NCBI RefSeq assembly: GCF_024055715.1
Contig: NZ_JAMXMV010000009.1
Span: 186,001 to 250,000 of the forward strand
Reading direction: 5' to 3'
Source of the DNA: Actinoallomurus soli
GTDB taxonomy: Bacteria; Actinomycetota; Actinomycetes; Streptosporangiales; Streptosporangiaceae
Length of the DNA: 64,000 nt
Part shown: in pieces, positions 54,571-64,000 of the stretch
Layout of the letters: each line of letters begins with the position of its first letter
Position numbering within the stretch: the first letter of the stretch is position 1
The notes under the pieces: generated by a model
Seen by the model: the letters and a program-made list of their open reading frames with translations, nothing else
What the model was told of the DNA's origin: nothing
The model's database searches: none
Translations under genes and position numbers: made by a program

Positions 54571-57500
54571 GTGATCATCACCGGACCGCCCGACCTGAGC
54601 TGGATATTCCGTAATATCGCAGATGACGCGCACAACCACGTGCAACCGCTGCGCGCCGCCGCCGCCGCGTGCAGGACGTACGCCGCGAGGATCGAGAACG
54701 TCCCCGGCGACTGTGACACGATCCTCGCCACCGGGCTCGCGAACTGGGACGGACCGGCCAAGGACGCGTTCCTTCTGAGTTGGGCGGTCAACTTCACCGG
54801 CACGGCCAACGATGGGTACTCACCAGGCTCCTTCAGCCAGCTCAGCAATGAGGCGATCGCGCACGGTACGCCATTGCAGCCGATCCTGCCCGCGCTGCAC
54901 TCGCAGATCCTCGACACGGCCGACCAACTCGAAGACCTCGCGTCGAAGATCGAACAATATGTGATCGCATGCAAGACCGCGCAGGTCATCGACCTGGGTC
55001 TCGCCGTTCTGTCCGTCGTACTCTTCATCTTGACCATTGAGATCGGTGGCGAGGGCGGACTGGTCGCCGGCCTGTTCTCCTACCTCGGCGTGGACGCGGC
55101 GGCCACGTATCTCGCCGGGCAACTCGTGGCGTGGGGACTCGGCTGGGTGGTGAGCATCGCCGTCCCGATCGTGACCAACATCGTCATGCCCGCCCTGGAG
55201 ATGGCCTTCATCAGCGGCATGATCGACCTGGTGTCCCAAGAGGTCAAGAACACGTTCGTCTGGGATCCTTATCGGCAGTCGATCGGTGAACCGCCCGCAG
55301 AGGTGAACTGGGTCGAGGTCGCCGACGCCGCGCTGATCGGCGCGGTGTCCGGCGCGGTGATGGGGGGCTTCGGAGGCATCGCCGGCGCGTTGCTGAAGCC
55401 GGTCATGCAGAACGCGAGCCCGATCCTCCGGCAAGTGATCACCCGCAGCCTGGGCGCGCTGCTCGGCGGGATCGGCGATGTTCCGGTCCAGCTGACACAC
55501 ATCCTCGGCCCGGAGCATCGGGGCTGGGACTGGGGGGAGTTCGGGTCGAGCGTCGGCGTCGGCGCCTTGCTGGGAGGGCGAATCGGTGACCTTTTCACTC
55601 AACGCCCGACCCTGATCATCGATAGTCCCGACGGCGGCACACTGTTCATGGCTCCGGACAAGGGGCTGACGATAGATCCCGACGGTCCCGGCATATCCGT
55701 CATCGACCCGGCGGCGGGCGGGCCGGTATCGGCCGACCGGTGGGCGTTCAACGTCATCGACCCTGAGACCGGGCGGATCATCGGCCACGCGTCACCGGGC
55801 GCTACCAGCCCGGACGACCCGTCCCTTCGCGTCGTCTACAACGACGGCACCGTGAAGGACTACGCGCTCAACGGGTCGACCGTGCATGTTCTCGCGTCCG
55901 AGAAGGTCGGTGTGGTCGATGGCCCGGCGACGTCGGAGAAGACCCCCGACAGCGTTCCGCTCAAGACCGCGTACGACAAGCACATCGCCTATTCGGTCGA
56001 GGGCGGGAAGGCGCGTCCTCTGTTCCAGACCGACGCTCTCGGCGACAGGAAGGCCGCCATCAGCGCCTTCGACGGTCAGGGCGACCCTCATCCCGTCGAG
56101 GTGCACGAGAAGCTCACCGACGAGATGAAGGTACAGGTCGTCGACAGCACCGGCGGCCGTGATGTCGTCACCACCGTCGAACTCCCCAAGGACGCGTGGG
56201 TCGTCTACGACCGGGACGGCAGTGTCATCGCGGCGACCCGTCCCATGAGCAAGGTCTCCTTCGACTCGTCGCCGTCCGGCCTTGGTGGCATGCGTCCGTC
56301 TCGGACCGACAGGAGTTCCACCGAGCTGTACATGGCCGGCTCGGACCGGCAGCTCAGACGCCTGGGGTTCATCCGGCGGAACCCGGTCAGCGGACAGTTC
56401 GAGTTCTACGGCGATAAGTGGCAGCCCGGCGACTCCGAGGGGCTCTTCACCTTCACCGGCAACGGGTTCGAGGGCATGACTCTTCGGCAGATCCCGGACG
56501 GCCTCGGGACCACGACGATCGCCGTCGGCGAGACGCAGCGCTTCTCGTACGGCCGCCTGGGGGAGGTGGAGCCGACGTTTCCCGCCCCGGCGCGCGGGGA
56601 GACGGTGGAGACCCCACCGCAGCCGGGCCGAACCGTCGACGCGGACCAGCCCGTCTCCCCCGCCGGCCCGAGGCCCATGCCGGCGTTGCCGGAGGAGACG
56701 GGGAACGGCTCGACCGACCAGAACGTCGTCCCCGCCGAATCGGCACCCTCCGGGCAGACGGGAACCGTCACCGAGACGCCGCCGGTGACCCCTACGGCCG
56801 ACGTTCCCCAGGATCCGGTGAAATCCGCCGTACCGGTGCCGCAGGAACCGGTGAAGAGCACGGGAACGGTGTCCGAGGTACCACGACGGACCGTCGAGTC
56901 CATACCGGGCGAGCCTGTGAAGAAGGTGCAGCCGTCCACGGCGCAGACGAACACCCGCGACGGCACCGTCTCGGTCGAGACGCCGCACACCGCGGGGAAG
57001 ACGCCCGTTCCGCGGCGACAGGCGGCCTCCGTGTCCTCGGATGACCCGCTGACGGCGCTGCACGAGCAGGCCAGCAACATGCTGGACGGGCTCGGCGGCC
57101 GACCCGTGCCGGAGACGTACGACCTGCGCTCGGCGCTGGAGAGGTTGCGGGATCTGATCACACGGCTGCCCGACGAGCACCCGCGTAAGCAGGGCCTTCT
57201 CGACGCCCTCGATGACATGCTCAACAAGAGGTCGGGGATTCCGGCCGGAAGGAACACCGACCCGCTCATCAGGAACCAGCTCTTCCGACCACTGCTCGAA
57301 CAGTTGGCCCGACTCGACGCGGGACCTCACGAGCCGCGGCTGCCCGCCCCGGACGGGTTCCGCTTCGACGCGTCGGCCTCCTCCGGAGGCCAGGCGGGTG
57401 GCGACGGGCTCGTGCCGAAGCAGGAGGAGTCCGCCGCCGCGGCCCTGCCGAGCATGGAGAAGTCGAGCGAGCCGGCGAACCTTCGGGTCGAGACGATGGT

Positions 57501-60500
57501 GCCGGGCCTCTGGGAGGAGATCGACCCCGGCCGTACGGCGGTCGGACCGTGGAAGTTCAAGGACTACGGGCCCTATCACAACGGTGACACGGTCTCGATG
57601 GCCACCAAGGTGACCAACGGCGAGGTGCCCGGCACGGGGACGTTGATCCGCATCCTCAACACCAGGACGGGCGAGCTCTCCTACAAGAGCGAGGTGCTCA
57701 AGTTCCCCGACGGCGCGCACTGGGTGCGGCACGAGCGGGAGATGGTGCCCGGCCGGGGCACGCCGCTGGAGACGTACATCACCATGCGGCAGATGAAGCG
57801 GCTGGCGGAGGCCGCGGGCGACCCGGAGCTGTTCACCCGGCCGCATGAGGTGGTCGTGCAGGACATCGCGAACGTCAGGACCATCCTGCGGCTGGCACGG
57901 CTCGAGCAGGTGTGGCAGGCGGAGCACCCCGGCCTCCCCTTCGACCGGAACCAGGCGATCGAGGCCACGCACTCGGTGCGGTACGCGAAGAACTCGATCA
58001 CCCAGAGCGGGGGGAAGGTCACCGCCGTCTGGATCACCGGCGGCAACGCGATGACGGCGGAGGCCCTGATCAGGACCCAGGGATACACGACGGCCGCCGA
58101 GCAGGCGAAACTGCTGCAAGCGTACGGCGTCGCACCGGGCGACCAGGTCCTGGCGGATTTCGCGATCCACCTTCAGGTCGAACCGGCCCACCGGCCGCCC
58201 CTGGCGAGCGGGGACGCCGGCCCGCTCGAGAATTCGCCCGGCGAGGACGCGCCCGGCGAGGACGCGCCCGGCGAGAAGAATGTGGGCGGCGAAGACGCGC
58301 CGCCCACGGAATCCGGCCCGGCCGGCGGCCCCGTCTTCGGCGAAGCGGGATCGGACCCGCTGATCCCGGCGCCCGCCGTGCACCGGGCGGCCCCACCCGG
58401 TTCGACGGCCGCGCCGGAGATCGTACGGCCGCGCCATCCGGACAAGAGCAGATTGGTCTACCCGTACGACGGCCTGGTCCACCCGGCCGTCAGGAACGAG
58501 GACGTGCCGGCCAGATCGAATGTCAAGGCGCCCGCGGGCGACCACGTGCCAGCGCTGCTGGCCGAGATGTTCGTCGCAGGGGACGACCTGGGGATCGTCG
58601 AGGACGAGGTGCGCAACCTGCTTCCCTGGATCCGGGCCTACACGGTCGCGTTCGGCAAAGAGGTGCTCACCTCGCTGAGGGCCGAGCCCGGCGGGACGCG
58701 GATCCTGGTGTCCCACAGCGCCGTCGGTGAGAACCCCGCCAACCTCGACGTCGCCGGGCTGGTCAAGGGGTACGAGGAGCCCATCCCGATCCTGCACACG
58801 CATACACGGCGGAGCCATGCGGCGCCCAGCACGACCGACCACCACTCCGTGACCGGCCTCCTGCCGTACGGGTTCGTCGCCGGGCCGGTCACGCCGGGTT
58901 CGGAGGAATGGGCCTTCGTCCAGTTCGGTCCGGCCCCCACGAAGGCTGCGTATCGACAGAGACCCCTCACCGAATTCTTCTTCGGTAAGCGGTTGAGAAG
59001 CGTGCTGGCCGAGCAGCTACGGCGGGCCGCCGAACAGGCCGACCAGCGGATGACCGCGTTGCCCGGCGGTCCGGTGGCCACCGGCGCGGCGCGCGCCCAC
59101 GCGATCGTCGATGCCGTCGATTACCTCAGTGAGGTGACGACCGGCGGTGCGGCCTTCGCGATGACGAGCCCGCAAGGTTCGGCGTTCGCGGATCTGCTCT
59201 TCCAGCTCCTGGACACCCCGGGTGGACCGACCGCGGAACAGGCGGCGCGGCTGGAGAGAGCGGCCTTCCGCTACGCGCGCGGCGAGGCGTTCGCGCCCGA
59301 CATCGACGCTCTGTCGGCCTTCCGCGCCACGCTGCTCAGCGAGTACGAGGACCTGTGGCCGACGCTGTCCGACCACGAACGGTCCGGCCTGCCCACACCC
59401 GCCGATCTCCCCGGCCACGCCGACGAACCGCCGGCCGGCCGCCGGCCATCCGGCCGGAACGGCCCCGCGTTCGGTGAGCCGCACGTGGCACCGCGGCGGC
59501 GGCCGGCCCCACAGCGCCTCATCGAATACGGCGGGACGCCGGACGGCCCGGACCGCGAAGCGGAGCTGGACCGGATAGCGACGGCGCTGAAGCTATGGCA
59601 GGAGCAGGGTCCAGGCCGCCTGACCGCGAAGGACCGCGACGCGATCCTGGGCTACATCGACGGTCTTCTCACCGACGCGGAGGGGATCGCCGAGGTCAAC
59701 GGTGCGCTGCGGCCGTTGGCGCAGCGGTTCGAGCATCTCGCGAACTCCCTCCTGGACCTGTTGCACGACACCGGCGCCCTCGGTTCCGTCGAGGTGTCGA
59801 AGCCCGGCGTGGATACGAAGGCGTACGACTGGATCCTGACCGCGCGCGATTGGGTGCGTGCCGAGGCCGGCAACTACCGCACGCGCGTGGTGGCGAGGGT
59901 TCCGCTGCGGTCTCGCGGTCTTCCCGTGCTGAACGAGAGTGAAAGGGCCCGGCTGGACCGGTTCCTGCGGCGGGCGACGCTCCACTACAAGATGGAGTTC
60001 GGTTATCAGCTCGCGATCGACATGGACGCCGGACCAGGCGAGCCGATCTGGTATGTCGTGGTGGTCCGCGGGGGGAGCCACCGTGTCCGGGCTAGCTCGG
60101 TGTTCGTCCACGGCCATCCTCAGTTCGACGGCTCGGAGTCGCCGTGGATCCGGCGTCCCTCGGGCGAGGACGGGGACATCGGGGCCCTGCGTGATTCGCC
60201 GTACCAGGCCGCGCAGATCGTGCCGGGTGACGCGACCCACGACCGGATCGTCTACTTCCGCTCGGGCAAATACCAGATCCTGCGCGGCGAATCCGTTCAA
60301 GTCCCGAAGCTCGTCGATTCCGTACGGGGCGCGGTCAAGACATTGACGCTGTCGAAGGACGTCGGTGCCTGGCTGGAACTGATCGACGAACTGCGCGATC
60401 CCAAACGCCCCGCGTCCTGGTCACCGGATCCCTACACGGTCCGCCGGCTGATGAAGCACTTGGACCAGGTCGAGGAGGGCCTGCCGGGCGAGGAGGTGAA

Positions 60501-63500
60501 GGCCGCCCTGGACCGGCTGGCCGGGGGGAAGAGCACCCCGAGCGACCGCCCCTTGGTCAACGAACTGGTCCGCCACCTCCAGCGACTCGCCCGTCAGACT
60601 CAGGGCGAGGCTCGGAGGGCGCGCCTGGAACTCAGCGCGCACTTCCCCTCCTACAACCCGAGGGATCCAGCCGCTCGGCGGAGCATCAAGCCGTACTGGG
60701 CCGGCGATGAAGTGTCCGCCCCACACCGGGGGCCGGCGACTCCGGCCCCGGTACCGCCCGACGACGCCGAGCGGTATCAGACACCGCCCACGGCCCCCGC
60801 CGGACAGCAGGCGCAGCAGCCCGGAACCGCCGAGCTGAAGGCCGCCGAATGGGCGGTCGAGCAGGCCAGGCAGTTCCGGCAGGCGCAACTGGATCAGATT
60901 CGCTATGAGTTCGCCCCGTACCGGGAGGCCCTGGAACGGCTCGATCGGACGCGGTCGCTGCCGGAGGCGGTCCGGTTCGTCCGAGCCCTGCGGGCTCGGT
61001 ACGAGCAACTGCGCCAGGACGTACGGGCGGCTGCGGCGAAGATGGACGCGGAGCGGCAGGAGGCCCCCGGCGTCGGGCCGCTGCTGCGCAAGGACGCCGA
61101 ACGCTGGCGGAGGGCGTCTGTCGATTTCTGGGCCGGGCAGGCCCGGGAGAGTGCGGGCGAGCTGGCTCTACTGACGCGGATCGAGCGCCTTACCTCGGTC
61201 GAGCCGCTCCCTCCGGAGATGGAGGCACTGCTCCGGGAGTACTCCCGTACGCTGTCGCCCGAGGCCGCGGACGAGCTGGGGTACGCGCTGCGGGTCCACC
61301 TCGGCTTCCAGCGGCGGGACCTGGTGAGGCTCCTCACGGAAAGCCGCGACGTCCTGCAGCCCGAACCCGTCAACGAGTCCGCAGCCGTGCTGCGCGACGA
61401 ACTGCGAAGGGTCAATGACGCGCTGGCCGAGGCGTGGAGGAGCGGCACCGAGCATGACGTGCAGGAACTGGAGGCGGTGGCCGGCTCGCTGGAGCGGCGC
61501 CTCAGGAGGGCCGCCACACCGGCGTCCCCGGCCGATCCGCAGCAGACGGTGGCGCGGGCGAAGGAGCTGACGGCACGGACGCGGGCGCCGAGGCTGAAGA
61601 ACCTCGATGCGCTCACCACCTATCTGCGCATGCGCTTCGAGTCCCCGGTCGAGAACATGGAGGCGCGTAAGAAGCGCCGTGAAGGACTCATCCGCCTGGT
61701 GACGGAGCTCATCGACGTCCGTGAGAGGCTCTCCGTCCCGGACCTGACGGGGGCGAACAGGAGGGAGCGGGTCCGGCTCGAGGCACGCCTGGCGCAGGTG
61801 CTCGAAGACCTGAGCAGATGGCGTGTCACCGGACCGACGGCCGAGCCGACGCCCCCGGAGACGGTCATGGTGGTGGCCGAGCAACTGATCGACCCGGTCA
61901 CCGAGAAGCCGATCCCGGGACGCGCGCGGACCGTGCCGATGATGATCGACAACGTCGCCTCCCCGAGCACGTCGAAGAACCCGCTCGCCTGGGCGGGGGC
62001 GAAGATCACCCAGATCGGCGAGTCGACCGGCCACTACCGCGTCACCCGGCACTCGCTCAACCCGTACGGCGGGGTACTGCCGGTCACCGGTTTCAACGAG
62101 ACCCGGTACCGCGTCGAGATGCCGGACGGCAGTGTCCATGACGTCACCGCCCGAGAGGACTTCCAGAAGGTCGAGCTGCGCAGCCCGACGGAGATGCTCC
62201 GCTACTCGGGGAGCCTCGCGGGCGGGCCCTTCACCGACCTGTTCGGCACGTTCCCGATCTGGAGCCGGTCCATCGACCTGTTCGACGGGGACCCGAACAA
62301 GGGTTACAACATCCTCCTCATCCCTCGCACGTACGCCGCGATGGAGACCGGCCTCCTGCTTCCGGGAAGCGATGACGTCCATCGACTCAACGGCAAGATC
62401 GACGTCGACGTGCGGACCGTACGGCCCTCTGCTCATGGCCGGTACGTCCTACCGAAGGCCTGGTCCCACTCCGAGCCCGTGACGTCCAAGGGGTTGATCG
62501 CGGACAGCCCCGGACCGAGGATGGCACCCCAACACAAGTACGACCTCGGAGTCGGACTGCTCCTGGTCTTCCCGATCATGTACAAGGGCATTCAGGTCGC
62601 CGCGGTCGGCGGGGTACTGCAGTTCCAGTACACGAACGAGAACAAGGCGCAGTTGAAGACGGCAGGGCTGAGCCGTCGCCAAGCGCTGCGAATGCTCGCC
62701 GCCGGCCGGTTCGACGAGAAGGAGCACGGCGTCAGCCGGGAGTTCGTTCTGTCCATGTTCTTCTCCATGGGCGGGCAGAACCCCTTCGTACCGCAGCCGA
62801 GCCGATTGAGCTCCATCTTCGGTGGGTTCAATCTGTCGGGCGTCCCGCTGGCGTACGTGGCGGGACGGTCGGTCGGCTCGGCACCGGACGTCGTCGACCG
62901 GATCCTCATGAAGGCGCCCTGGGTCGGCAGGCGGATACGCGCGAACATGGAGGCCGCCACCCGTGCCGCCCGCACCGAGATCCGCCGCCTGGCGCGTGCG
63001 CGAGTCGCCGACGAAGAACGCGCCGAGCTATGGCTTCCCGGTCTGCGGATCGACGGACGCGTGCGCCTGTCCCCGCCCGTTCTCGACCACCTGCGGAAGC
63101 TCGCGGACGATGGGCATGCCGTACGGGTGGGGCGCCGCTACGGCACCGCCACCGCCCCTGAGGTGCTGATCGACGGTCGCGAGTACGGTATCCACCGCCC
63201 GGAGAGCGGTGACCCGGACCATGCCGCCACCGGGCTCAAGCGGGCGTACGACCGGCTGGTCGCCGCACCGAGCCACATCGAGGAACTGCCCGTCGAAGGC
63301 ATGATCGTGGACCTGAGTCACGTCCCGGCCTCCGCCAACGTCCAGCAGGTGACCACCCGTCTCAGCGCGCTGGCCGGAACGGCGGGAATGCCCGAAGCGG
63401 TCATCATCGTCGGCCCTGGCGGACTGTCCCTGGCCAAGCGGCTCGCCGCCGGCCTGCTGGCCGAGGTCGAGCAGGCCGCAGGCGTGCCGGACGGTCTCGT

Positions 63501-64000
63501 GGAGTCGCTGAAGGAGATCACCCGAGCGCTGGAGGCTTCCTCCGAGGCCGGGGCGGCGCTCACGGCGAGGGCGCTCACCACTGTCCTGCAGCGGCTGACC
63601 GCGGACGCCCAGGGGCGGCCCACGGACCAGGCGTGGTCTCAGAACCGGGACGTGCTGAAGAGCTCGTTGAAGGGCATCGGCACGCTCCGCTCCTCCACTG
63701 AGCCGTCACGGCCGGACATCCGAGCCCAGGGCGGTCTGGGCGAGGAGTGGAAGCCCGCCCTCCACTTCGAAAAGCCGCGGCAGGAGCTCGCCCGGGAGCA
63801 GGAGTCCGTCCGGACGGAGCCGGACCCGCCGGTCAAGCGGGCGCCCGAGCGGTCCTCGGCCGAGGTCGTGCCGGCCGAGGTCGCCGAGGTCATCCGGAAG
63901 GAGGCCGCCAAGCTCGTCGAGCAGGCCCGGCGGCGGATCGCCGAGGCTTCGGCGGACGGATCGATCACTCAGGACCGGGCCGCGGAAGCGGCCGACCTGA
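54571..64000 (+). CDS. Giant WXG100/CpnT-like multidomain T7SS effector, open at window end (>3,140 aa)
   Basis: One stop-free frame from GTG 54571 to the last base. Residues 1-135 are a WXG100/CpnT-like helical domain (DLSWIFRNIADDAHNHVQPL, GLANWDGPAKDAF, LHSQILDTADQLEDLASKIE). Hydrophobic segments follow at about 141-180, 184-215 and 255-305. Then: beta-rich region (about 344-667), Pro/Thr linker (about 669-820), helical part (824-920), a globular domain (about 970-1204), an acidic SPGEDAPGED linker, a region with H1409-T-H1411...S1420-x2-D1423 resembling the JAMM/JAB metal motif, helical and coiled-coil stretches (about 1990-2410), a further domain with one hydrophobic segment (about 2430-2770), and a region near 2850-2950 (PEVLIDGREYGIHRPES, then LSHVPAS) recalling CdiA-type tRNase folds but lacking the usual catalytic Lys. 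The start has a weak ribosome site. Reading it as a polymorphic toxin-type effector is inferred from the T7SS neighbours and start; activities are unproven. Confidence 0.85.
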   Translation, partial: MIITGPPDLSWIFRNIADDAHNHVQPLRAAAAACRTYAARIENVPGDCDTILATGLANWDGPAKDAFLLSWAVNFTGTANDGYSPGSFSQLSNEAIAHGTPLQPILPALHSQILDTADQLEDLASKIEQYVIACKTAQVIDLGLAVLSVVLFILTIEIGGEGGLVAGLFSYLGVDAAATYLAGQLVAWGLGWVVSIAVPIVTNIVMPALEMAFISGMIDLVSQEVKNTFVWDPYRQSIGEPPAEVNWVEVADAALIGAVSGAVMGGFGGIAGALLKPVMQNASPILRQVITRSLGALLGGIGDVPVQLTHILGPEHRGWDWGEFGSSVGVGALLGGRIGDLFTQRPTLIIDSPDGGTLFMAPDKGLTIDPDGPGISVIDPAAGGPVSADRWAFNVIDPETGRIIGHASPGATSPDDPSLRVVYNDGTVKDYALNGSTVHVLASEKVGVVDGPATSEKTPDSVPLKTAYDKHIAYSVEGGKARPLFQTDALGDRKAAISAFDGQGDPHPVEVHEKLTDEMKVQVVDSTGGRDVVTTVELPKDAWVVYDRDGSVIAATRPMSKVSFDSSPSGLGGMRPSRTDRSSTELYMAGSDRQLRRLGFIRRNPVSGQFEFYGDKWQPGDSEGLFTFTGNGFEGMTLRQIPDGLGTTTIAVGETQRFSYGRLGEVEPTFPAPARGETVETPPQPGRTVDADQPVSPAGPRPMPALPEETGNGSTDQNVVPAESAPSGQTGTVTETPPVTPTADVPQDPVKSAVPVPQEPVKSTGTVSEVPRRTVESIPGEPVKKVQPSTAQTNTRDGTVSVETPHTAGKTPVPRRQAASVSSDDPLTALHEQASNMLDGLGGRPVPETYDLRSALERLRDLITRLPDEHPRKQGLLDALDDMLNKRSGIPAGRNTDPLIRNQLFRPLLEQLARLDAGPHEPRLPAPDGFRFDASASSGGQAGGDGLVPKQEESAAAALPSMEKSSEPANLRVETMVPGLWEEIDPGRTAVGPWKFKDYGPYHNGDTVSMATKVTNGEVPGTGTLIRILNTRTGELSYKSEVLKFPDGAHWVRHEREMVPGRGTPLETYITMRQMKRLAEAAGDPELFTRPHEVVVQDIANVRTILRLARLEQVWQAEHPGLPFDRNQAIEATHSVRYAKNSITQSGGKVTAVWITGGNAMTAEALIRTQGYTTAAEQAKLLQAYGVAPGDQVLADFAIHLQVEPAHRPPLASGDAGPLENSPGEDAPGEDAPGEKNVGGEDAPPTESGPAGGPVFGEAGSDPLIPAPAVHRAAPPGSTAAPEIVRPRHPDKSRLVYPYDGLVHPAVRNEDVPARSNVKAPAGDHVPALLAEMFVAGDDLGIVEDEVRNLLPWIRAYTVAFGKEVLTSLRAEPGGTRILVSHSAVGENPANLDVAGLVKGYEEPIPILHTHTRRSHAAPSTTDHHSVTGLLPYGFVAGPVTPGSEEWAFVQFGPAPTKAAYRQRPLTEFFFGKRLRSVLAEQLRRAAEQADQRMTALPGGPVATGAARAHAIVDAVDYLSEVTTGGAAFAMTSPQGSAFADLLFQLLDTPGGPTAEQAARLERAAFRYARGEAFAPDIDALSAFRATLLSEYEDLWPTLSDHERSGLPTPADLPGHADEPPAGRRPSGRNGPAFGEPHVAPRRRPAPQRLIEYGGTPDGPDREAELDRIATALKLWQEQGPGRLTAKDRDAILGYIDGLLTDAEGIAEVNGALRPLAQRFEHLANSLLDLLHDTGALGSVEVSKPGVDTKAYDWILTARDWVRAEAGNYRTRVVARVPLRSRGLPVLNESERARLDRFLRRATLHYKMEFGYQLAIDMDAGPGEPIWYVVVVRGGSHRVRASSVFVHGHPQFDGSESPWIRRPSGEDGDIGALRDSPYQAAQIVPGDATHDRIVYFRSGKYQILRGESVQVPKLVDSVRGAVKTLTLSKDVGAWLELIDELRDPKRPASWSPDPYTVRRLMKHLDQVEEGLPGEEVKAALDRLAGGKSTPSDRPLVNELVRHLQRLARQTQGEARRARLELSAHFPSYNPRDPAARRSIKPYWAGDEVSAPHRGPATPAPVPPDDAERYQTPPTAPAGQQAQQPGTAELKAAEWAVEQARQFRQAQLDQIRYEFAPYREALERLDRTRSLPEAVRFVRALRARYEQLRQDVRAAAAKMDAERQEAPGVGPLLRKDAERWRRASVDFWAGQARESAGELALLTRIERLTSVEPLPPEMEALLREYSRTLSPEAADELGYALRVHLGFQRRDLVRLLTESRDVLQPEPVNESAAVLRDELRRVNDALAEAWRSGTEHDVQELEAVAGSLERRLRRAATPASPADPQQTVARAKELTARTRAPRLKNLDALTTYLRMRFESPVENMEARKKRREGLIRLVTELIDVRERLSVPDLTGANRRERVRLEARLAQVLEDLSRWRVTGPTAEPTPPETVMVVAEQLIDPVTEKPIPGRARTVPMMIDNVASPSTSKNPLAWAGAKITQIGESTGHYRVTRHSLNPYGGVLPVTGFNETRYRVEMPDGSVHDVTAREDFQKVELRSPTEMLRYSGSLAGGPFTDLFGTFPIWSRSIDLFDGDPNKGYNILLIPRTYAAMETGLLLPGSDDVHRLNGKIDVDVRTVRPSAHGRYVLPKAWSHSEPVTSKGLIADSPGPRMAPQHKYDLGVGLLLVFPIMYKGIQVAAVGGVLQFQYTNENKAQLKTAGLSRRQALRMLAAGRFDEKEHGVSREFVLSMFFSMGGQNPFVPQPSRLSSIFGGFNLSGVPLAYVAGRSVGSAPDVVDRILMKAPWVGRRIRANMEAATRAARTEIRRLARARVADEERAELWLPGLRIDGRVRLSPPVLDHLRKLADDGHAVRVGRRYGTATAPEVLIDGREYGIHRPESGDPDHAATGLKRAYDRLVAAPSHIEELPVEGMIVDLSHVPASANVQQVTTRLSALAGTAGMPEAVIIVGPGGLSLAKRLAAGLLAEVEQAAGVPDGLVESLKEITRALEASSEAGAALTARALTTVLQRLTADAQGRPTDQAWSQNRDVLKSSLKGIGTLRSSTEPSRPDIRAQGGLGEEWKPALHFEKPRQELAREQESVRTEPDPPVKRAPERSSAEVVPAEVAEVIRKEAAKLVEQARRRIAEASADGSITQDRAAEAADL
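58237..58281 (+). repeat. Three 15-bp units in the giant effector gene
   Basis: CCCGGCGAGGACGCG occurs twice (58237-58251, 58252-58266), then the related CCCGGCGAGAAGAAT. They encode PGEDA, PGEDA, PGEKN in a linker before the JAMM-like region. Confidence 0.8.

Noticed and set aside
55792-58845. A 1,017-codon minus-strand open frame
   Set aside because: It is antisense to the giant effector frame, which shows coherent domains; this one is a low-complexity shadow.

Overview
The window is high-GC DNA from a Gram-positive actinomycete. The evidence is near-uniform G/C third codon positions, frequent GTG starts, Tat and lipoprotein signals, a urease operon without ureE, a PucR-controlled purine operon and an actinobacterial type VII secretion (T7SS) locus. 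A filamentous Streptosporangiales-like host would fit, but that is inference. No rRNA, tRNA, CRISPR array, intact insertion sequence or phage gene was seen.

Layout. Positions 1-8470 form a sugar-uptake and furanoside-degradation locus: an ABC ATPase cut by the window edge, a YtfQ-type sugar-binding lipoprotein, a secreted GH2-LamG glycosidase, a Tat-exported GH127 beta-L-arabinofuranosidase-type enzyme and a second, orphan sugar ABC ATPase. Positions 8696-14647 hold a GT4 glycosyltransferase, a BlaI-type repressor with an M56 metalloprotease, dialkylglycine decarboxylase (dgdA) divergent from a LysR regulator, and a DeoR regulator. Positions 14729-19175 are the urease operon ureABCFGD on the minus strand. 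Positions 19393-28515 are accessory: an MFS exporter with a MarR regulator, a membrane protein, a LAL-type LuxR regulator followed by an alpha/beta hydrolase, several gene remnants, a DUF1905 protein, a short-chain dehydrogenase and an IclR regulator.

Positions 29060-38514 are one tightly overlapping ten-gene purine-catabolism operon on the minus strand. It runs from uraD through uraH, uricase, xanthine dehydrogenase (three subunits with an 8-oxoguanine deaminase between them) and a GGCT-like protein to allantoinase and allantoicase. A PucR regulator is divergent, and a perfect inverted repeat lies between the two. Together with urease, 10 kb away, these genes would take xanthine to ammonia. 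A lone hypF, an orphan response regulator and a polytopic membrane protein follow.

From 45586 to the right edge lies a T7SS locus: a membrane-anchored surface protein, two WXG100 proteins, EccD, divergent EccC, a 62-codon PVRVR-repeat ORF, a 600-aa Ala/Gly-rich protein and one open reading frame that starts at 54571 and is still open at base 64000 (more than 3,140 codons). This giant ORF has a WXG100/CpnT-like helical start, hydrophobic segments, linkers, a JAMM-like metal motif and a late nuclease-like region. It looks like a multidomain T7SS effector and is the most interesting item here. A second theme is short tandem repeats, several of exactly 15 bp and in frame, in otherwise ordinary genes.
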